64,000 bases of DNA from Mycolicibacterium sp. 018/SC-01/001. Lineage in GTDB: Bacteria > Actinomycetota > Actinomycetes > Mycobacteriales > Mycobacteriaceae. The translations under genes were made by a program, and so were the position numbers. The stretch's first letter is position 1. Each line of letters opens with the position of its first letter. The notes beneath the pieces are model-generated. The model worked only from the letters and a program-made list of their open reading frames with translations, ran no database searches and was not told where the DNA came from. The stretch is taken from assembly GCF_007096635.1 (NCBI RefSeq), contig NZ_VKAA01000015.1:62001-126000 (forward strand). The letters are read 5' to 3'. Shown one piece after another: positions 16,438 to 25,779 of this stretch.

Positions 16438-17948
16438 CAGACGGTCCCTTCTGCCTTGTCTTTGTCGGTGAGGTCGAAGACGGCGAGGTGCGCCAGCGAA
16501 TCCTCCTTGGAGACCTTGTGGGCCGAACGCCGGCCGAAGATGTAGACGATCAGGCCGAGCGCGAACATGCCCAGGCTGATGCCGCCCACCCAGGTCATCC
16601 AGGTCCCCGACGGCACGTCGATCCACGGGGTGACGAACGAGTAGTAGACGCCGCCGATGGTGCCGACCGTCCCCACGATCACGGTGATCCACACGCCGAC
16701 CGTGCCGCCGGGGATGCGCCAGAACTGTTCATTGGCATAGCGATCCGCGTACTTGCGCCGCGCGATGATCACCGGGAACAAGAAGAAGAAGCCCGACAGC
16801 AGCCACACCGTGGACAGCCCGCCCTGCAGATAGATGGTCACGTTGGCCATGCTGCTCTGCGAGTACAACCCGACCAGGATCAGCGACGAGATGACGCCCT
16901 GGATGAGGATCGCCGTCACCGGGTTGCGGGTGCGCGGGTTGAGATGGGTGAACAGGCGCGGCAGGTGCCGTTCCAGACCGGAGACGAAGATGAGCCGCGA
17001 GTACGCCACCTGGTAGGTCATCAGCGCGACGATGATGATGAACGCCAGCACGACCGCGCAGACCTCCATCAGGCCGGGGAAGCCGGCCACATCCAGCATG
17101 CCGATCACCCCGGTCACCGGGTCGATCTGGTCGCCGGGCAGCGCCATCATGGTCCCGAGCGTGGTGAGGAGGTAGATCGCGACCAACGCGGTCGACCCCC
17201 AGAGGATCATCTTCGGCCCGCTCTTGCGCACCGAGAGGAACTCCGCACCCATGTTGTAGGGCGTCTCGACGCCGAGCAGGTAGAGCAGGACCGTGCCGTA
17301 GAGGAAGCCGGCGACCGCGAAATTCGGGATCGTGGCCTCGGCCCAGCTGAACGGCGTGGCCGAGCCGTGATTGACCGCGAAGAGCAGTCCGCAGACGAAG
17401 ATCGTCAGCGTCAGGACGCCGTACACCACGAAGACGATGTTCATGATCTTCTGATTGGCAGCCAGTTTCGCGAGCGCGAGTCCGATCACGGTCCACAGGA
17501 TCACCAGTTGCAGGATGATGCTCGTGGTCAGGCCGAGTTCGGCATGGAAAGCCAGCAGCAGGAACTGCAGCACCACCGCGGGCGAGGACGCGGCATTGAG
17601 GATCACCGGCACCCACGACAGGTACCCGCCGATGAACCCCCAGGTCTCCCCCATGGTGCGGGTGGCCCAGATGTACACCCCACCTTGACCGGGCCACAGG
17701 TTGCCCAGTTCCACGACCGCCATACCGGCCGGGATCAGGAAGGTCAGGATGCCCAGCACCCACATCGGAATGGCCGTCCAGCCGCCGGCGGCCATCACCG
17801 ACGATCCGGTGACCCAGCAGATGATGAACACGTAGGCCGCGGTGAGACCGAATGTCGTCATCACCTTCGGCAGGATCTGTTCGGGGACCAGCTCCGTGGT
17901 CATCAGCGCGTCACGCCCGGCGGGCGGCGCGGGCTCGGTCTGCGTCAT
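16437..17948 (-). CDS. APC-family amino acid/amine permease
   Basis: A 503-residue secondary transporter with about twelve membrane helices. The N-terminal signature is FLIPAGMAVVELGNLWPGQGG (about 92-112), followed by VYIWATRTMGETWGF, typical of APC/AAT carriers. The gene sits directly upstream of the amine oxidase with a one-base overlap and 15 bp after an ABC ATPase gene. The pairing suggests uptake of the amine that the oxidase degrades. The substrate itself cannot be read from sequence. Confidence 0.88.
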   Translation of the reverse strand: MTQTEPAPPAGRDALMTTELVPEQILPKVMTTFGLTAAYVFIICWVTGSSVMAAGGWTAIPMWVLGILTFLIPAGMAVVELGNLWPGQGGVYIWATRTMGETWGFIGGYLSWVPVILNAASSPAVVLQFLLLAFHAELGLTTSIILQLVILWTVIGLALAKLAANQKIMNIVFVVYGVLTLTIFVCGLLFAVNHGSATPFSWAEATIPNFAVAGFLYGTVLLYLLGVETPYNMGAEFLSVRKSGPKMILWGSTALVAIYLLTTLGTMMALPGDQIDPVTGVIGMLDVAGFPGLMEVCAVVLAFIIIVALMTYQVAYSRLIFVSGLERHLPRLFTHLNPRTRNPVTAILIQGVISSLILVGLYSQSSMANVTIYLQGGLSTVWLLSGFFFLFPVIIARRKYADRYANEQFWRIPGGTVGVWITVIVGTVGTIGGVYYSFVTPWIDVPSGTWMTWVGGISLGMFALGLIVYIFGRRSAHKVSKEDSLAHLAVFDLTDKDKAEGTV

Positions 17949-17963
17949 AGGTTGTCTCCCAAC

Positions 17964-18647
17964 TCAGTTGACGATCTGTCCGTCTTTCATGCGGACGACA
18001 CGGCTCGCTTCGTCGGCCACCGTGGGGTCATGGGTGCTGGCGACCACCGTCACGCCCAGGGTCGAACACAGCTCCCGCAGCATGCGCACCACGGTTTCGC
18101 CGGTTCGATGGTCGAGATTGGCGGTCGGCTCATCGGCCAGCACGAGCGCGGGGTTACTGATCAACGAGCGGGCGATCGCCGTCCGCTGTTGTTCGCCACC
18201 CGACATCTTGGTCGGTTGATGGTGAATCCGGTGTCCGAGACCGACGAGCTCGAGCAGTTCGGTCGCACGCTGGCGCAGGGCAGCGCGGTCGTACGGTTCG
18301 AACATGAGCGGCAATTCGACGTTCTCGACCGCCGACAGGAAAGGGATCAGGTTGTAGCTCTGGAAGATGAAGCCGACTTTGTCGTGCCGCAGCGCGGCGA
18401 ACTGGCTCTCCGTCAACGTCGCGGTGTCCTTGCCGGCAACGCTCACGGTGCCCTTGGTGGGCCGGTCGAGCCCGCCGATGATGTTGAGCAGCGTCGACTT
18501 TCCGCTGCCGCTGGGTCCCATCAGGCACACGAACTCGCCGGGCATGACGGTGAGGTCGGCGGCCATCAGCGCTTTCACGACCTCGTCGCCGAGTTTGTGC
18601 AGTTTCCAGACATCTGTGATCTCGATGACGGGGGCGGGTGCGGTCAT
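17964..18647 (-). CDS. ABC transporter ATP-binding protein, MacB/LolD type
   Basis: A 227-residue ATPase of the MacB/LolD family that energises FtsX-like permeases. Walker A is GPSGSGKST (about 44-52), the Q-loop lies in FIFQSYNLIPFLS, the signature is MSGGEQQR, Walker B is LVLADEPTANLD, and the switch is STHDP. It starts 1 bp after the second permease stop. The partners are the two permease genes upstream. MacB-type systems export or extract envelope substrates and do not normally import. Confidence 0.93.
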   Translation of the reverse strand: MTAPAPVIEITDVWKLHKLGDEVVKALMAADLTVMPGEFVCLMGPSGSGKSTLLNIIGGLDRPTKGTVSVAGKDTATLTESQFAALRHDKVGFIFQSYNLIPFLSAVENVELPLMFEPYDRAALRQRATELLELVGLGHRIHHQPTKMSGGEQQRTAIARSLISNPALVLADEPTANLDHRTGETVVRMLRELCSTLGVTVVASTHDPTVADEASRVVRMKDGQIVN

Positions 18648-18648
18648 G

Positions 18649-19215
18649 TCAGCTTCCTTCGGTCAGCGATCGAATCGGAGGGCGCGACGCCGCTTTCCAC
18701 GTCGGCACGATGCTGGTGGCCAGTGCAGCCACGATGCTGACGCCGATGGCCACGACAGCGCCGACCGCCGATCCCGCCGCAGAGACGCCGGTCCCGACCA
18801 CACCGGCGATTCCCAGGATCACACCGGTGAGCGCTGCCAGCAGCGCACCGGCGACGGCACCCACCACGGCGGCGATGACGGGTTCGACGAGCAGTGCGGC
18901 GACGACCGGTGGCCGCGGAACGCCGTTGGCGCCCAGCACGCCGAGCTCCCTGGTGCGCTGTGTGACGGTTCTGGTGGTCGCCACCGCGACTTCGGCGACT
19001 CCGACCAGGAGCACGGTCACGGCGATCAGTGTCACGGCGTGACCGATCTCGTCGGCGTGACCCAGTACGGCCGACTGCCTACGGATTCCGTCGCTCATAC
19101 CGAACACGAGCACCACGAGATAGGCACCGGTGGCAGTGGTGATCGCGGGCAGCAGCATCTCGCGCACACGCCGTCGGGCGGCCAGCCAGCCATAGGTGAG
19201 GCCCTTGGTGATCAT
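18649..19215 (-). CDS. FtsX-like ABC permease, short
   Basis: A 188-residue membrane protein with an FtsX core: a first helix near 23-40, a short external loop, and three C-terminal helices with the cytoplasmic coupling segment QRTRELGVLGANGVPRP between them. It ends VPTWKAASRPPIRSLTEG, the usual ending of this family. The loop is much shorter than in the partner permease. The start was chosen at 19215 because it forms an ATGA overlap with the upstream stop. Confidence 0.83.
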   Translation of the reverse strand: MITKGLTYGWLAARRRVREMLLPAITTATGAYLVVLVFGMSDGIRRQSAVLGHADEIGHAVTLIAVTVLLVGVAEVAVATTRTVTQRTRELGVLGANGVPRPPVVAALLVEPVIAAVVGAVAGALLAALTGVILGIAGVVGTGVSAAGSAVGAVVAIGVSIVAALATSIVPTWKAASRPPIRSLTEGS

Positions 19216-20309
19216 CGAGCACCCAGGAGCTCGACCGGGCGCTGCTGGAGCAGCCGATGCACCGGCACCAGGGCTCCGACGATGGCCATGGCAGGCAGGA
19301 ACATCGCGGTCATGGCGATGCCCTGCAGCCACGCCGTCACCGTGGCGATTCCCGGAATGACTAGCGCCACAGCAATTCCCGCAGCTGCGATACCGAGCAC
19401 GTAGGCCGCGACGAACACGACCGCCGACTCGACCAGGAAGAAGTAGAGAACTTCGTCGGCCAGGCCGATGCTCGACATGATGCCGAATTCGCGGCGCCGC
19501 TCGGCGACCGAGGCCAGGAACGACGACACTGCGATGACGAAACCCAACACGAGACCGATCGTGGAGATCAGGCCGAGCGTCGAACCGGTCACCTTTCCGG
19601 AGAACAGCGCCGAGAACTTCTGTTCGAACGTCAAAGGACCGTTGCCGCCGACGGTGTCATAGATCAGCCCCCTGCCCTGCGGGTCAGGCTGTACCGACGG
19701 ATCTGCGGTGGCCGGCAATCCCACCTCGGCCCCGAACGTCTGCGCCAGGTCGCGACGCTTCTCCGAGCCGGCCGGAGCCGACACCACCCACCAGCCCTGC
19801 TGTCCGACAATCGTTTCCGCCAACCCTTCGGACACGGCGACGGACTGGCCACCACCACCGACACGGACCTGCAGGCTCTGCCCGCCTATCGTGACTCGAT
19901 CGCCATCGGCCAGGCCGAGACGTTGGGCGGCACCGGGGGCGACCGCCGCTTGCCCGTCCGCGACATCGGTGCTGCCGCGCAGCGACACCGGGTGGCCGGC
20001 GACGTCCGTCACCCCGGACAGGGTGCGGGTGGCTGTCCATCCGCTCGGGATGTCGATGACTGGGGCAGGCCCGTTCGCGACGAGCGCCTCGACGTCGGGG
20101 TCGTAGTGCACGCCGGCTGCGGGCACCACCCACAGAGCGCCGCCGTTGAGGACGTCGGTGACCGAATCCTCGCCTGTCATGGCGAAACTCGCCGACACGG
20201 TGCGCACCACCGTGACACACGCGATCGCCAGGGCGATACCGAGCACCGACAGCACGAACCGTTCCGGCCGGCGCCGGATGTTGGCCAGCGCGAATCGGAT
20301 GAGTCGCAT
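19212..20309 (-). CDS. FtsX-like ABC permease with large extracytoplasmic domain
   Basis: A 365-residue MacB/FtsX-type permease: one N-terminal helix after MRLIRFALANIRRRPERF, an external domain of roughly 200 residues (about 45-245), then three C-terminal helices with the coupling motif ERRREFGIMSSIGLADE. The start at 20309 gives the typical permease N-terminus; a GTG at 20411 would add 34 residues without homologous character. First gene of a probable five-gene unit, followed by the short permease, ATPase, APC permease and amine oxidase. The substrate is unknown. Confidence 0.83.
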   Translation of the reverse strand: MRLIRFALANIRRRPERFVLSVLGIALAIACVTVVRTVSASFAMTGEDSVTDVLNGGALWVVPAAGVHYDPDVEALVANGPAPVIDIPSGWTATRTLSGVTDVAGHPVSLRGSTDVADGQAAVAPGAAQRLGLADGDRVTIGGQSLQVRVGGGGQSVAVSEGLAETIVGQQGWWVVSAPAGSEKRRDLAQTFGAEVGLPATADPSVQPDPQGRGLIYDTVGGNGPLTFEQKFSALFSGKVTGSTLGLISTIGLVLGFVIAVSSFLASVAERRREFGIMSSIGLADEVLYFFLVESAVVFVAAYVLGIAAAGIAVALVIPGIATVTAWLQGIAMTAMFLPAMAIVGALVPVHRLLQQRPVELLGAR

Positions 20310-20511
20310 CACCGTGTTCTGCGAGCCGACCGGCAGCCGTTCGGAGCGCATCACCGCCGACGCATCGCCGGCCTGACTCGTCTCCACGAGAAGTGATGGT
20401 GGGAGCGGCACGTAACACGCAGCGCCACCGGTGGTGTCGTCGGTGTTAATACGTCGGGGGCGCCGTTACGGGGCGGTATCGCCGACGCAACGGATTTCGT
20501 CGTCGAAACCG

Positions 20512-21918
20512 TCAGCTCGACACGGTCGGCCAGGGTTGCGCCTGTTCGAGTTCGTAGGCGAGCTCGAGCAGGAGCGCGTCCTGACCGAGCGGCGCTGCGA
20601 ACATCATGCCGACCGGAAGCCGCGACGCCGATTGCGCCAGCGGCAACGAGATCGCCGGTTCCCCGGTGACGTTCTGCAACGGCGTGAACGCCACCCAATC
20701 GATGAGCCGCTCGATCACCTGCTCGTAGTCGGCCGTGGGATCCAGGTGCCCGATGCGGGGCGTGACGTCGGCCAGGGTGGGGGTCAGCAGCAGGTCGTAG
20801 GTCGACTGGAGCCGGGCGGTGATCCGTCGGGTACGGGCCAGCCGCGCCAACGCGACGGGCAGACGCACGAGGTTGCGCGCAGCGTGCCGCTCCAACCCCA
20901 GCGTGAGGCTGTCGAGCCGGGTGCGGTCGAAGGTCTCGCCGAACGTCCGCCGCCCCCCGCGCACCAACGCGAACGCCAGAAACGACCAGTACAGCAGGAA
21001 GTCGTCGATGAATTGCCGCGGAATCGGGTTGTCCACGACAGTGATTCGGTGTCCGAGCCGCTCGAGAAGCGCCGCGGTCTGCATGGTGAGCTCGGCGATC
21101 TCCGGCGCCGAGTCACGGGCGATGGATTGCGTGCACACCGCGATGTGCAGGCGCTGGGCGCCAGGTCCGCGGATGTCTCCCACCGGGGGCAGCTTGGGGT
21201 TGGCGACGATGCGTTCCATCTCCCGGTAGAACGCTGCGGTGTCGCGGACCGACCGGGTGAGGACGCCGTTGTGCACGATCTGCAGCGGCATCTGGCGCAC
21301 GTTGCGGTCCAGCGGGAGGCGCCCGCGGGAGGGCTTGAGGCCGACCAGCCCGTTGCACGCGGCGGGGATACGGATGGAACCGCCGCCGTCGTTGGCGTGG
21401 GCGATCGGTACGACACCGGCCGCGACGAAGGCGCCTGATCCGGATGACGACGCGCCCGCGGTGTAGCCGGTGTCCCATGGGTTGCGCACCGCCCCGAGCC
21501 GGGGATGCTCAGCGGAGGCGCTGAAGCCGAACTCCGAGAGTTGCGTCTTGCCCAGCGGGATCAGCCCGGTCGCCAGATAGGGTTTCGCGAAGTCGCCGTC
21601 GCTCGATTCGGTGCGCGCGTCCCACGCATCCGTGCCCTCCCGCGTCGGCATCCCGGCCACTGCGACGTTGTCCTTGATGAACGTGGGCACGCCGTCGAAG
21701 TAGCCGCCGTAGGGGTAGGCCAGCCGTGCGCGCTGCCGGGCGCGATCGAAGGCCTCGTAGGCGAGGCCGTTGAGTGCCGGATGCGTCGCCTCGGTGCGCG
21801 CGATCGCTGCGTCCACCAGTTCGGCCGCCGACACCACCCCGGTGCGCAGCGCATCCACGGCTCCGACGGCGTCCAGTGTGCCGAGCGCGTCGTCGGTGAA
21901 CGCGTCGATGCGGGTCAT
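20512..21918 (-). CDS. amiC: Amidase-signature family amidase, AmiC-like
   Basis: Hydrolyses amides through the Ser-cisSer-Lys triad. In the 468-residue protein Lys82 is in FIKDNVAV, the cis-serine is in AGASSSGSGAF (157-159), and the nucleophile Ser181 is in NDGGGSIRIPA. Length and position upstream of tsf match M. tuberculosis AmiC (Rv2888c). Substrate unknown. About 200 bp without a gene separate it from the start of the ABC permease. That gap holds a CCACCGGTGG palindrome near 20430 but no gene. Confidence 0.88.
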   Translation of the reverse strand: MTRIDAFTDDALGTLDAVGAVDALRTGVVSAAELVDAAIARTEATHPALNGLAYEAFDRARQRARLAYPYGGYFDGVPTFIKDNVAVAGMPTREGTDAWDARTESSDGDFAKPYLATGLIPLGKTQLSEFGFSASAEHPRLGAVRNPWDTGYTAGASSSGSGAFVAAGVVPIAHANDGGGSIRIPAACNGLVGLKPSRGRLPLDRNVRQMPLQIVHNGVLTRSVRDTAAFYREMERIVANPKLPPVGDIRGPGAQRLHIAVCTQSIARDSAPEIAELTMQTAALLERLGHRITVVDNPIPRQFIDDFLLYWSFLAFALVRGGRRTFGETFDRTRLDSLTLGLERHAARNLVRLPVALARLARTRRITARLQSTYDLLLTPTLADVTPRIGHLDPTADYEQVIERLIDWVAFTPLQNVTGEPAISLPLAQSASRLPVGMMFAAPLGQDALLLELAYELEQAQPWPTVSS

Positions 21919-21967
21919 GGCGCGACGGTACCAGAGCGTACCGATGGATCAGGACGTCCTGCGGTCG

Positions 21968-23458
21968 TCATTCAGCGCGCTGGAGTACCGCTCCCACCGT
22001 CATCGCCAGGATCTTCCAGTCCAACCACAGCGACCAGTTCTCGATGTAGTAGTTGTCCCATTCGGCCCGGTCGGCGATCGAGGTCTGACCGCGCAGACCG
22101 TGCACTTGCGCCCAGCCCGTCATCCCGGCCTTCACGCGGTGCCGATCGCCGTAGCGCGCTATCTGGGCATTGAACAGGTCGACGTACTCCGGCCGCTCCG
22201 GACGGGGGCCGACAAGGCTCATCTCGCCCCGGATCACGTTGATCAGCTGTGGCAGCTCGTCCAGCGAGGTGGCCCGCATGATCTTGCCGATCCGTGTGCG
22301 CCGGTCCTCCCCCTCGACGCCGCCCGGCGCGCTGTCGGCGCGCCGCTGGAAGGAGGCGTCGGCAGCGCTGGGCGGCCGCATCGACCGGAATTTGAGGCAA
22401 TCGAACACTCGTCCGTCGCGGCCGACCCGGGCCTGGCCGAAGAAGATCGGCCCCGGCGAGCTCAGCCGAACCGCCAACATCAGGGACAGGAACAGCGGCG
22501 AGATGAGCACCAGACCGAGCGTCGCGAACATCCGGTCCGAGAAGTGTTTGACCGCGAACTGCCAGCCGCGCGGATTCGTCTGCGGCACGGAGATCAGCGG
22601 CAACCCGCCGATGTGGTCGATCGTCGCGTGCACACCGATCGTGTCGAAGATGCGCGGCACGATCCACACCGACATCCCCCGCCGATGCGCCACCTTGACG
22701 GCTGCGGTGATGGCCTCGTCCCGCGTACGGGAGAACGCCACGATCAGGCATTCGGCATTGGTGTGGTCGATGGCGGTCTCGAGACTGTCCAGCTTGCCCA
22801 GGTACGGGATGCTCGCAGGCTTGTCACGGTCCAGTCCCATCGACGGCAGATCGTCGTCGATCAGTCCGACGGGCCGCAGGCCGTAGTTCGGCGTGGCCTC
22901 CAGCCGGTCCACCACCTTGGCCGCGATTCTGCCGTTGCCCACGATCAACGTCGGAGCGATGAGCTTCTCGCGGCGCAGCAGGCGGGTCCGGACGGCGGAC
23001 CTCGCGAGGCGTCCGAGCGGAATCAGCACCGCGGCGCACGCCCACACCTGGACGACGGCCGTGCTGCGCGACCCTTCGATAGTCGGGTTGAGCACCAGAC
23101 CGCTCAGCAGAAGCATCGATGCGACCGCGGTGAGGGATTCGACCTTCGGCAGCTGGTCGAGGAACGAGTGGTTGAGCGACCGCTTGTAGAGACCTCGGAT
23201 GGCGAAGAGCGCGACCACCGTCGGCGCGAAGAACCACATCATCCACGTCGGGGGCAGCAGCTGATGCCGGTAGTTGGCGACCGTCATACCGATCGCGACG
23301 GCGAGGGACCCCGTGGTCAGATCGATCACCACCGGGATGACGGCCGAGCGTGATTTGCGGCGACGAGCCGGCACCACTTCGGTGAGCAGGGGGAGGTCGA
23401 ACTGGCGCACTACGGCATCGGAATTTGCCGTCGGCGGAGCGTCAATGACACCAGTCAT
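21968..23458 (-). CDS. Polyprenyl-phosphate sugar-1-phosphate transferase (exopolysaccharide initiation)
   Basis: Transfers a sugar phosphate from a nucleotide sugar to a membrane polyprenyl phosphate, the first step of many exopolysaccharide pathways. In the 496-residue protein about five helices and a nucleotide-binding-like region fill residues 1-290 (WcaJ/WbaP layout). The bacterial sugar transferase domain follows, with KFRSMRPPS, RATSLDELPQLINVIRGEMS, LVGPRPERPEY and KAGMTGWAQVHGLRGQ. The start at 23458 is set by GGGGGAGG 6 nt upstream. No other glycosyltransferase is nearby, so it is an orphan here. Confidence 0.9.
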   Translation of the reverse strand: MTGVIDAPPTANSDAVVRQFDLPLLTEVVPARRRKSRSAVIPVVIDLTTGSLAVAIGMTVANYRHQLLPPTWMMWFFAPTVVALFAIRGLYKRSLNHSFLDQLPKVESLTAVASMLLLSGLVLNPTIEGSRSTAVVQVWACAAVLIPLGRLARSAVRTRLLRREKLIAPTLIVGNGRIAAKVVDRLEATPNYGLRPVGLIDDDLPSMGLDRDKPASIPYLGKLDSLETAIDHTNAECLIVAFSRTRDEAITAAVKVAHRRGMSVWIVPRIFDTIGVHATIDHIGGLPLISVPQTNPRGWQFAVKHFSDRMFATLGLVLISPLFLSLMLAVRLSSPGPIFFGQARVGRDGRVFDCLKFRSMRPPSAADASFQRRADSAPGGVEGEDRRTRIGKIMRATSLDELPQLINVIRGEMSLVGPRPERPEYVDLFNAQIARYGDRHRVKAGMTGWAQVHGLRGQTSIADRAEWDNYYIENWSLWLDWKILAMTVGAVLQRAE

Positions 23459-23779
23459 GTTTGACCTCCCCCGATTGTGGCGTTGTCCACGGTAAGAGGT
23501 TAACTCCTCAAACGGCCCACCGATGGTATATGTCGCCAACGTCAGTACTTCGGCGGGCTAGCCAACTCGTGCTGTGAGTTTGCTGCATGACGATCGACGC
23601 GGTGCCGGCAAAGTGTCGGCACACCATGCCACCGGCGCCCGGGACCACCCGAGCACGCGGTTATTGTCGACGACGCAAGTAATCGCCCCGCACCCGCGAT
23701 CCTGGCAAAGAACAGGCGCCCTCCGAGCCGTTGCCGCCACTGCAGAATTTCCCGGCCGAGGAGACCCGCCACAACGCGA
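23459..23779. other. Gene-free region upstream of the sugar transferase
   Basis: These 321 bp hold the sugar transferase promoter and leader (with its GGGGGAGG ribosome binding site at 23465-23472) and no frame with coding character on either strand. A near-palindrome around GTTAAC lies at about 23497-23510. Base composition is less GC-rich than in the flanking genes. The tsf terminator follows. Confidence 0.6.
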
Positions 23780-23812
23780 ACGGCCCCCGGAACGCAATGT
23801 TCCGGGGGCCGT
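23780..23812 (-). terminator. Terminator of the rpsB-tsf operon
   Basis: A perfect 14 bp stem (ACGGCCCCCGGAAC with its complement) and a GCAAT loop sit 15 bp after the tsf stop. There is no long U-tract, the usual mycobacterial form. Confidence 0.8.
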
Positions 23813-23827
23813 GCAGTGACGCTGGGG

Positions 23828-24643
23828 TCAGGCCTGACCGACCTCGAACCGGACGAACCGAGTCACGGTCACGCCCGCCTCGTCGAGCAGCGCCTTGACG
23901 GTCTTCTTGTTGTCGGACACCGACGGCTGGTCGAGCAGCACGACGTCCTTGTAGAAGCCCGTCACGCGGCCCTCGACGATCTTGGGCAGCGCCTGCTCCG
24001 GCTTGCCTTCGGCCTTGGCGGTCTCCTCGGCGATGCGACGCTCGTTGGCGACGATGTCCTCGGGCACGTCCTCACGGGTGAGGTACTTGGCCTTCAGCGC
24101 GGCGATCTGCAGGGCGACCGCGTGCGCGGCCGACTTGTCGTCACCGGTGTACTCGACCAGCACACCCACGGCCGGCGGCAGGTCCGCAGCACGCTTGTGC
24201 AGGTAGGTCTCCACCTGGCCGTCGAAGTAGGCGACGCGGCGCAGCTCGAGCTTCTCGCCGATCTTCGCCGACAGGTCGGCGATGATCTGCTCGACCGTGG
24301 TGTCACCCGCCTGAGCGGCCTTGAGGGTGTCGACGTCGGTCGCCTTGGCCGCGACGGCAGCCGCCACGATCTGGTCGGCGGCAGCCTGGAACTCGGCGTT
24401 CTTGGCGACGAAGTCGGTCTCGGAGTTGAGCTCGATCAGCGCGCCGTCCTTGGCGGCGACCAGACCCTCGGCGGTCGCACGCTCGGCGCGCTTGCCGACG
24501 TCCTTGGCGCCCTTGATGCGCAGCAGCTCCACGGCCTTGTCGAAATCGCCCTCGGCATCCACGAGCGCGTTCTTGCTGTCCATCATTCCGGCACCGGTCA
24601 GCTCCCGCAGGCGCTTGACGTCGGCAGCGGTGTAGTTAGCCAT
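23828..24643 (-). CDS. tsf: Elongation factor Ts
   Basis: Nucleotide exchange factor that recycles EF-Tu-GDP. The 271-residue protein begins MANYTAADVKRLRELTGAGMMD, the conserved EF-Ts start, then NALVDAEGDFDKAVELLR and the core TDFVAKNAEF that contacts EF-Tu. Internal repeats around KIGEKLELRRVAYFDG are typical of the core domain. The start is fixed by this conserved N-terminus. It lies 10 bp after rpsB and is followed by a strong hairpin. Confidence 0.97.
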   Translation of the reverse strand: MANYTAADVKRLRELTGAGMMDSKNALVDAEGDFDKAVELLRIKGAKDVGKRAERATAEGLVAAKDGALIELNSETDFVAKNAEFQAAADQIVAAAVAAKATDVDTLKAAQAGDTTVEQIIADLSAKIGEKLELRRVAYFDGQVETYLHKRAADLPPAVGVLVEYTGDDKSAAHAVALQIAALKAKYLTREDVPEDIVANERRIAEETAKAEGKPEQALPKIVEGRVTGFYKDVVLLDQPSVSDNKKTVKALLDEAGVTVTRFVRFEVGQA

Positions 24644-24653
24644 TGATGTGTTC

Positions 24654-25505
24654 CTAGGGGTTCTGTGCGGGGGTGGGTTCGGTCTGGATGTCGGCCTCGG
24701 GGGTTCCGGGGGCGGCACCGGCCGCAGTCGGCGACGCCGTCGCACCGGCGAGCAGCTCCTGCTCCCACTCGGCGAGAGGCTCGGCGCCGTCCTGGCCGGC
24801 CTCGGCCTTGCCGGCACCCGAACGGGCCTGCAGGCCCTCGGCGACCGCGGAGGCGACCACCTTGGTGAGCAGCGCGGCCGAGCGGATCGCGTCGTCGTTA
24901 CCCGGGATCGGGTAGTCGACGAGGTCGGGATCGCAGTTGGTGTCGAGGATCGCGATGATCGGGATGTTCAGCTTGCGCGCCTCGGCGACGGCAAGGTGCT
25001 CCTTGTTGGTGTCGACGACCCAGATCGCCGACGGCACCTTTTGCATGTCGCGGATACCGCCGAGCGACCGCTCGAGCTTGTTCTTCTCGCGGGTCAGCAT
25101 CAGGATTTCCTTCTTGGTGCGACCCTCGAAACCACCGGTCTGCTCCATCGCCTCGAGCTCCTTGAGGCGCTGCAGACGCTTGTGGACGGTGGAGAAGTTG
25201 GTGAGCATGCCGCCCAGCCAGCGCTGGTTCACGTACGGCATACCGACGCGGGTGGCCTCTTCGGCGATCGATTCCTGCGCCTGCTTCTTGGTGCCGACGA
25301 ACATGATGGAGCCACCGTGGGCGACGGTCTCCTTGACGAACTCGTACGCCTTGTCGATGTAGGTCAGCGTCTGCTGCAGATCGATGATGTAGATGCCATT
25401 GCGGTCGGTGAAGATGAACCGCTTCATCTTGGGATTCCAGCGCCGGGTCTGATGCCCGAAGTGGGTGCCGCTGTCGAGCAGCTGCTTCATGGTCACAACA
25501 GCCAT
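24654..25505 (-). CDS. rpsB: 30S ribosomal protein S2
   Basis: Component of the 30S subunit head-body junction. The 283-residue protein begins MAVVTMKQLLDSGTHFGHQ and has the S2 signatures KRFIFTDRNGIYIIDLQQTL, RWLGGMLTNF and DTNKEHLAVAEARKLNIP. A 40-50 residue Pro/Ala-rich C-terminal tail is usual in mycobacteria. The start was chosen by the conserved N-terminus. A TAAACT hexamer on the minus strand near 25680 could be the -10. Operon with tsf. Confidence 0.97.
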   Translation of the reverse strand: MAVVTMKQLLDSGTHFGHQTRRWNPKMKRFIFTDRNGIYIIDLQQTLTYIDKAYEFVKETVAHGGSIMFVGTKKQAQESIAEEATRVGMPYVNQRWLGGMLTNFSTVHKRLQRLKELEAMEQTGGFEGRTKKEILMLTREKNKLERSLGGIRDMQKVPSAIWVVDTNKEHLAVAEARKLNIPIIAILDTNCDPDLVDYPIPGNDDAIRSAALLTKVVASAVAEGLQARSGAGKAEAGQDGAEPLAEWEQELLAGATASPTAAGAAPGTPEADIQTEPTPAQNP

Positions 25506-25779
25506 GGTCGTTCCATACCTTTGAGTTGTCGGTTGTCGTCCGGCATCGGGTGAGCCGGACCCTGGCGACTGCTTCGATGCCGGACCCGAGTCATCGGGAC
25601 CGCCCGGCATACAGGTGACGAACCGCGAGGTTCGTGCAGACGCGCGAAGTCAGCCCGCAAGCGAGCTGCGCAGAGAAGTTTACACGCTGTCACGGGGTGG
25701 TTTGACCACCGCGACCAGCCATCCCCAGCCGTCGGATCGGGCCTGGCCGGCACAGCCCGATGGGGGTCCACTGACTCGT

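Noticed and set aside
16368..18740. A 790-codon open frame on the plus strand across the amine oxidase, APC permease and ABC ATPase genes
   Set aside because: It is rich in His, Arg, Asp and Gln without domains and lies exactly opposite genes with clear motifs. This is the usual antisense shadow in high-GC DNA.
23497..23510. Palindrome around GTTAAC as an operator
   Set aside because: The arms match imperfectly and there is no matching second site, so it is left as a note on the gene-free region only.
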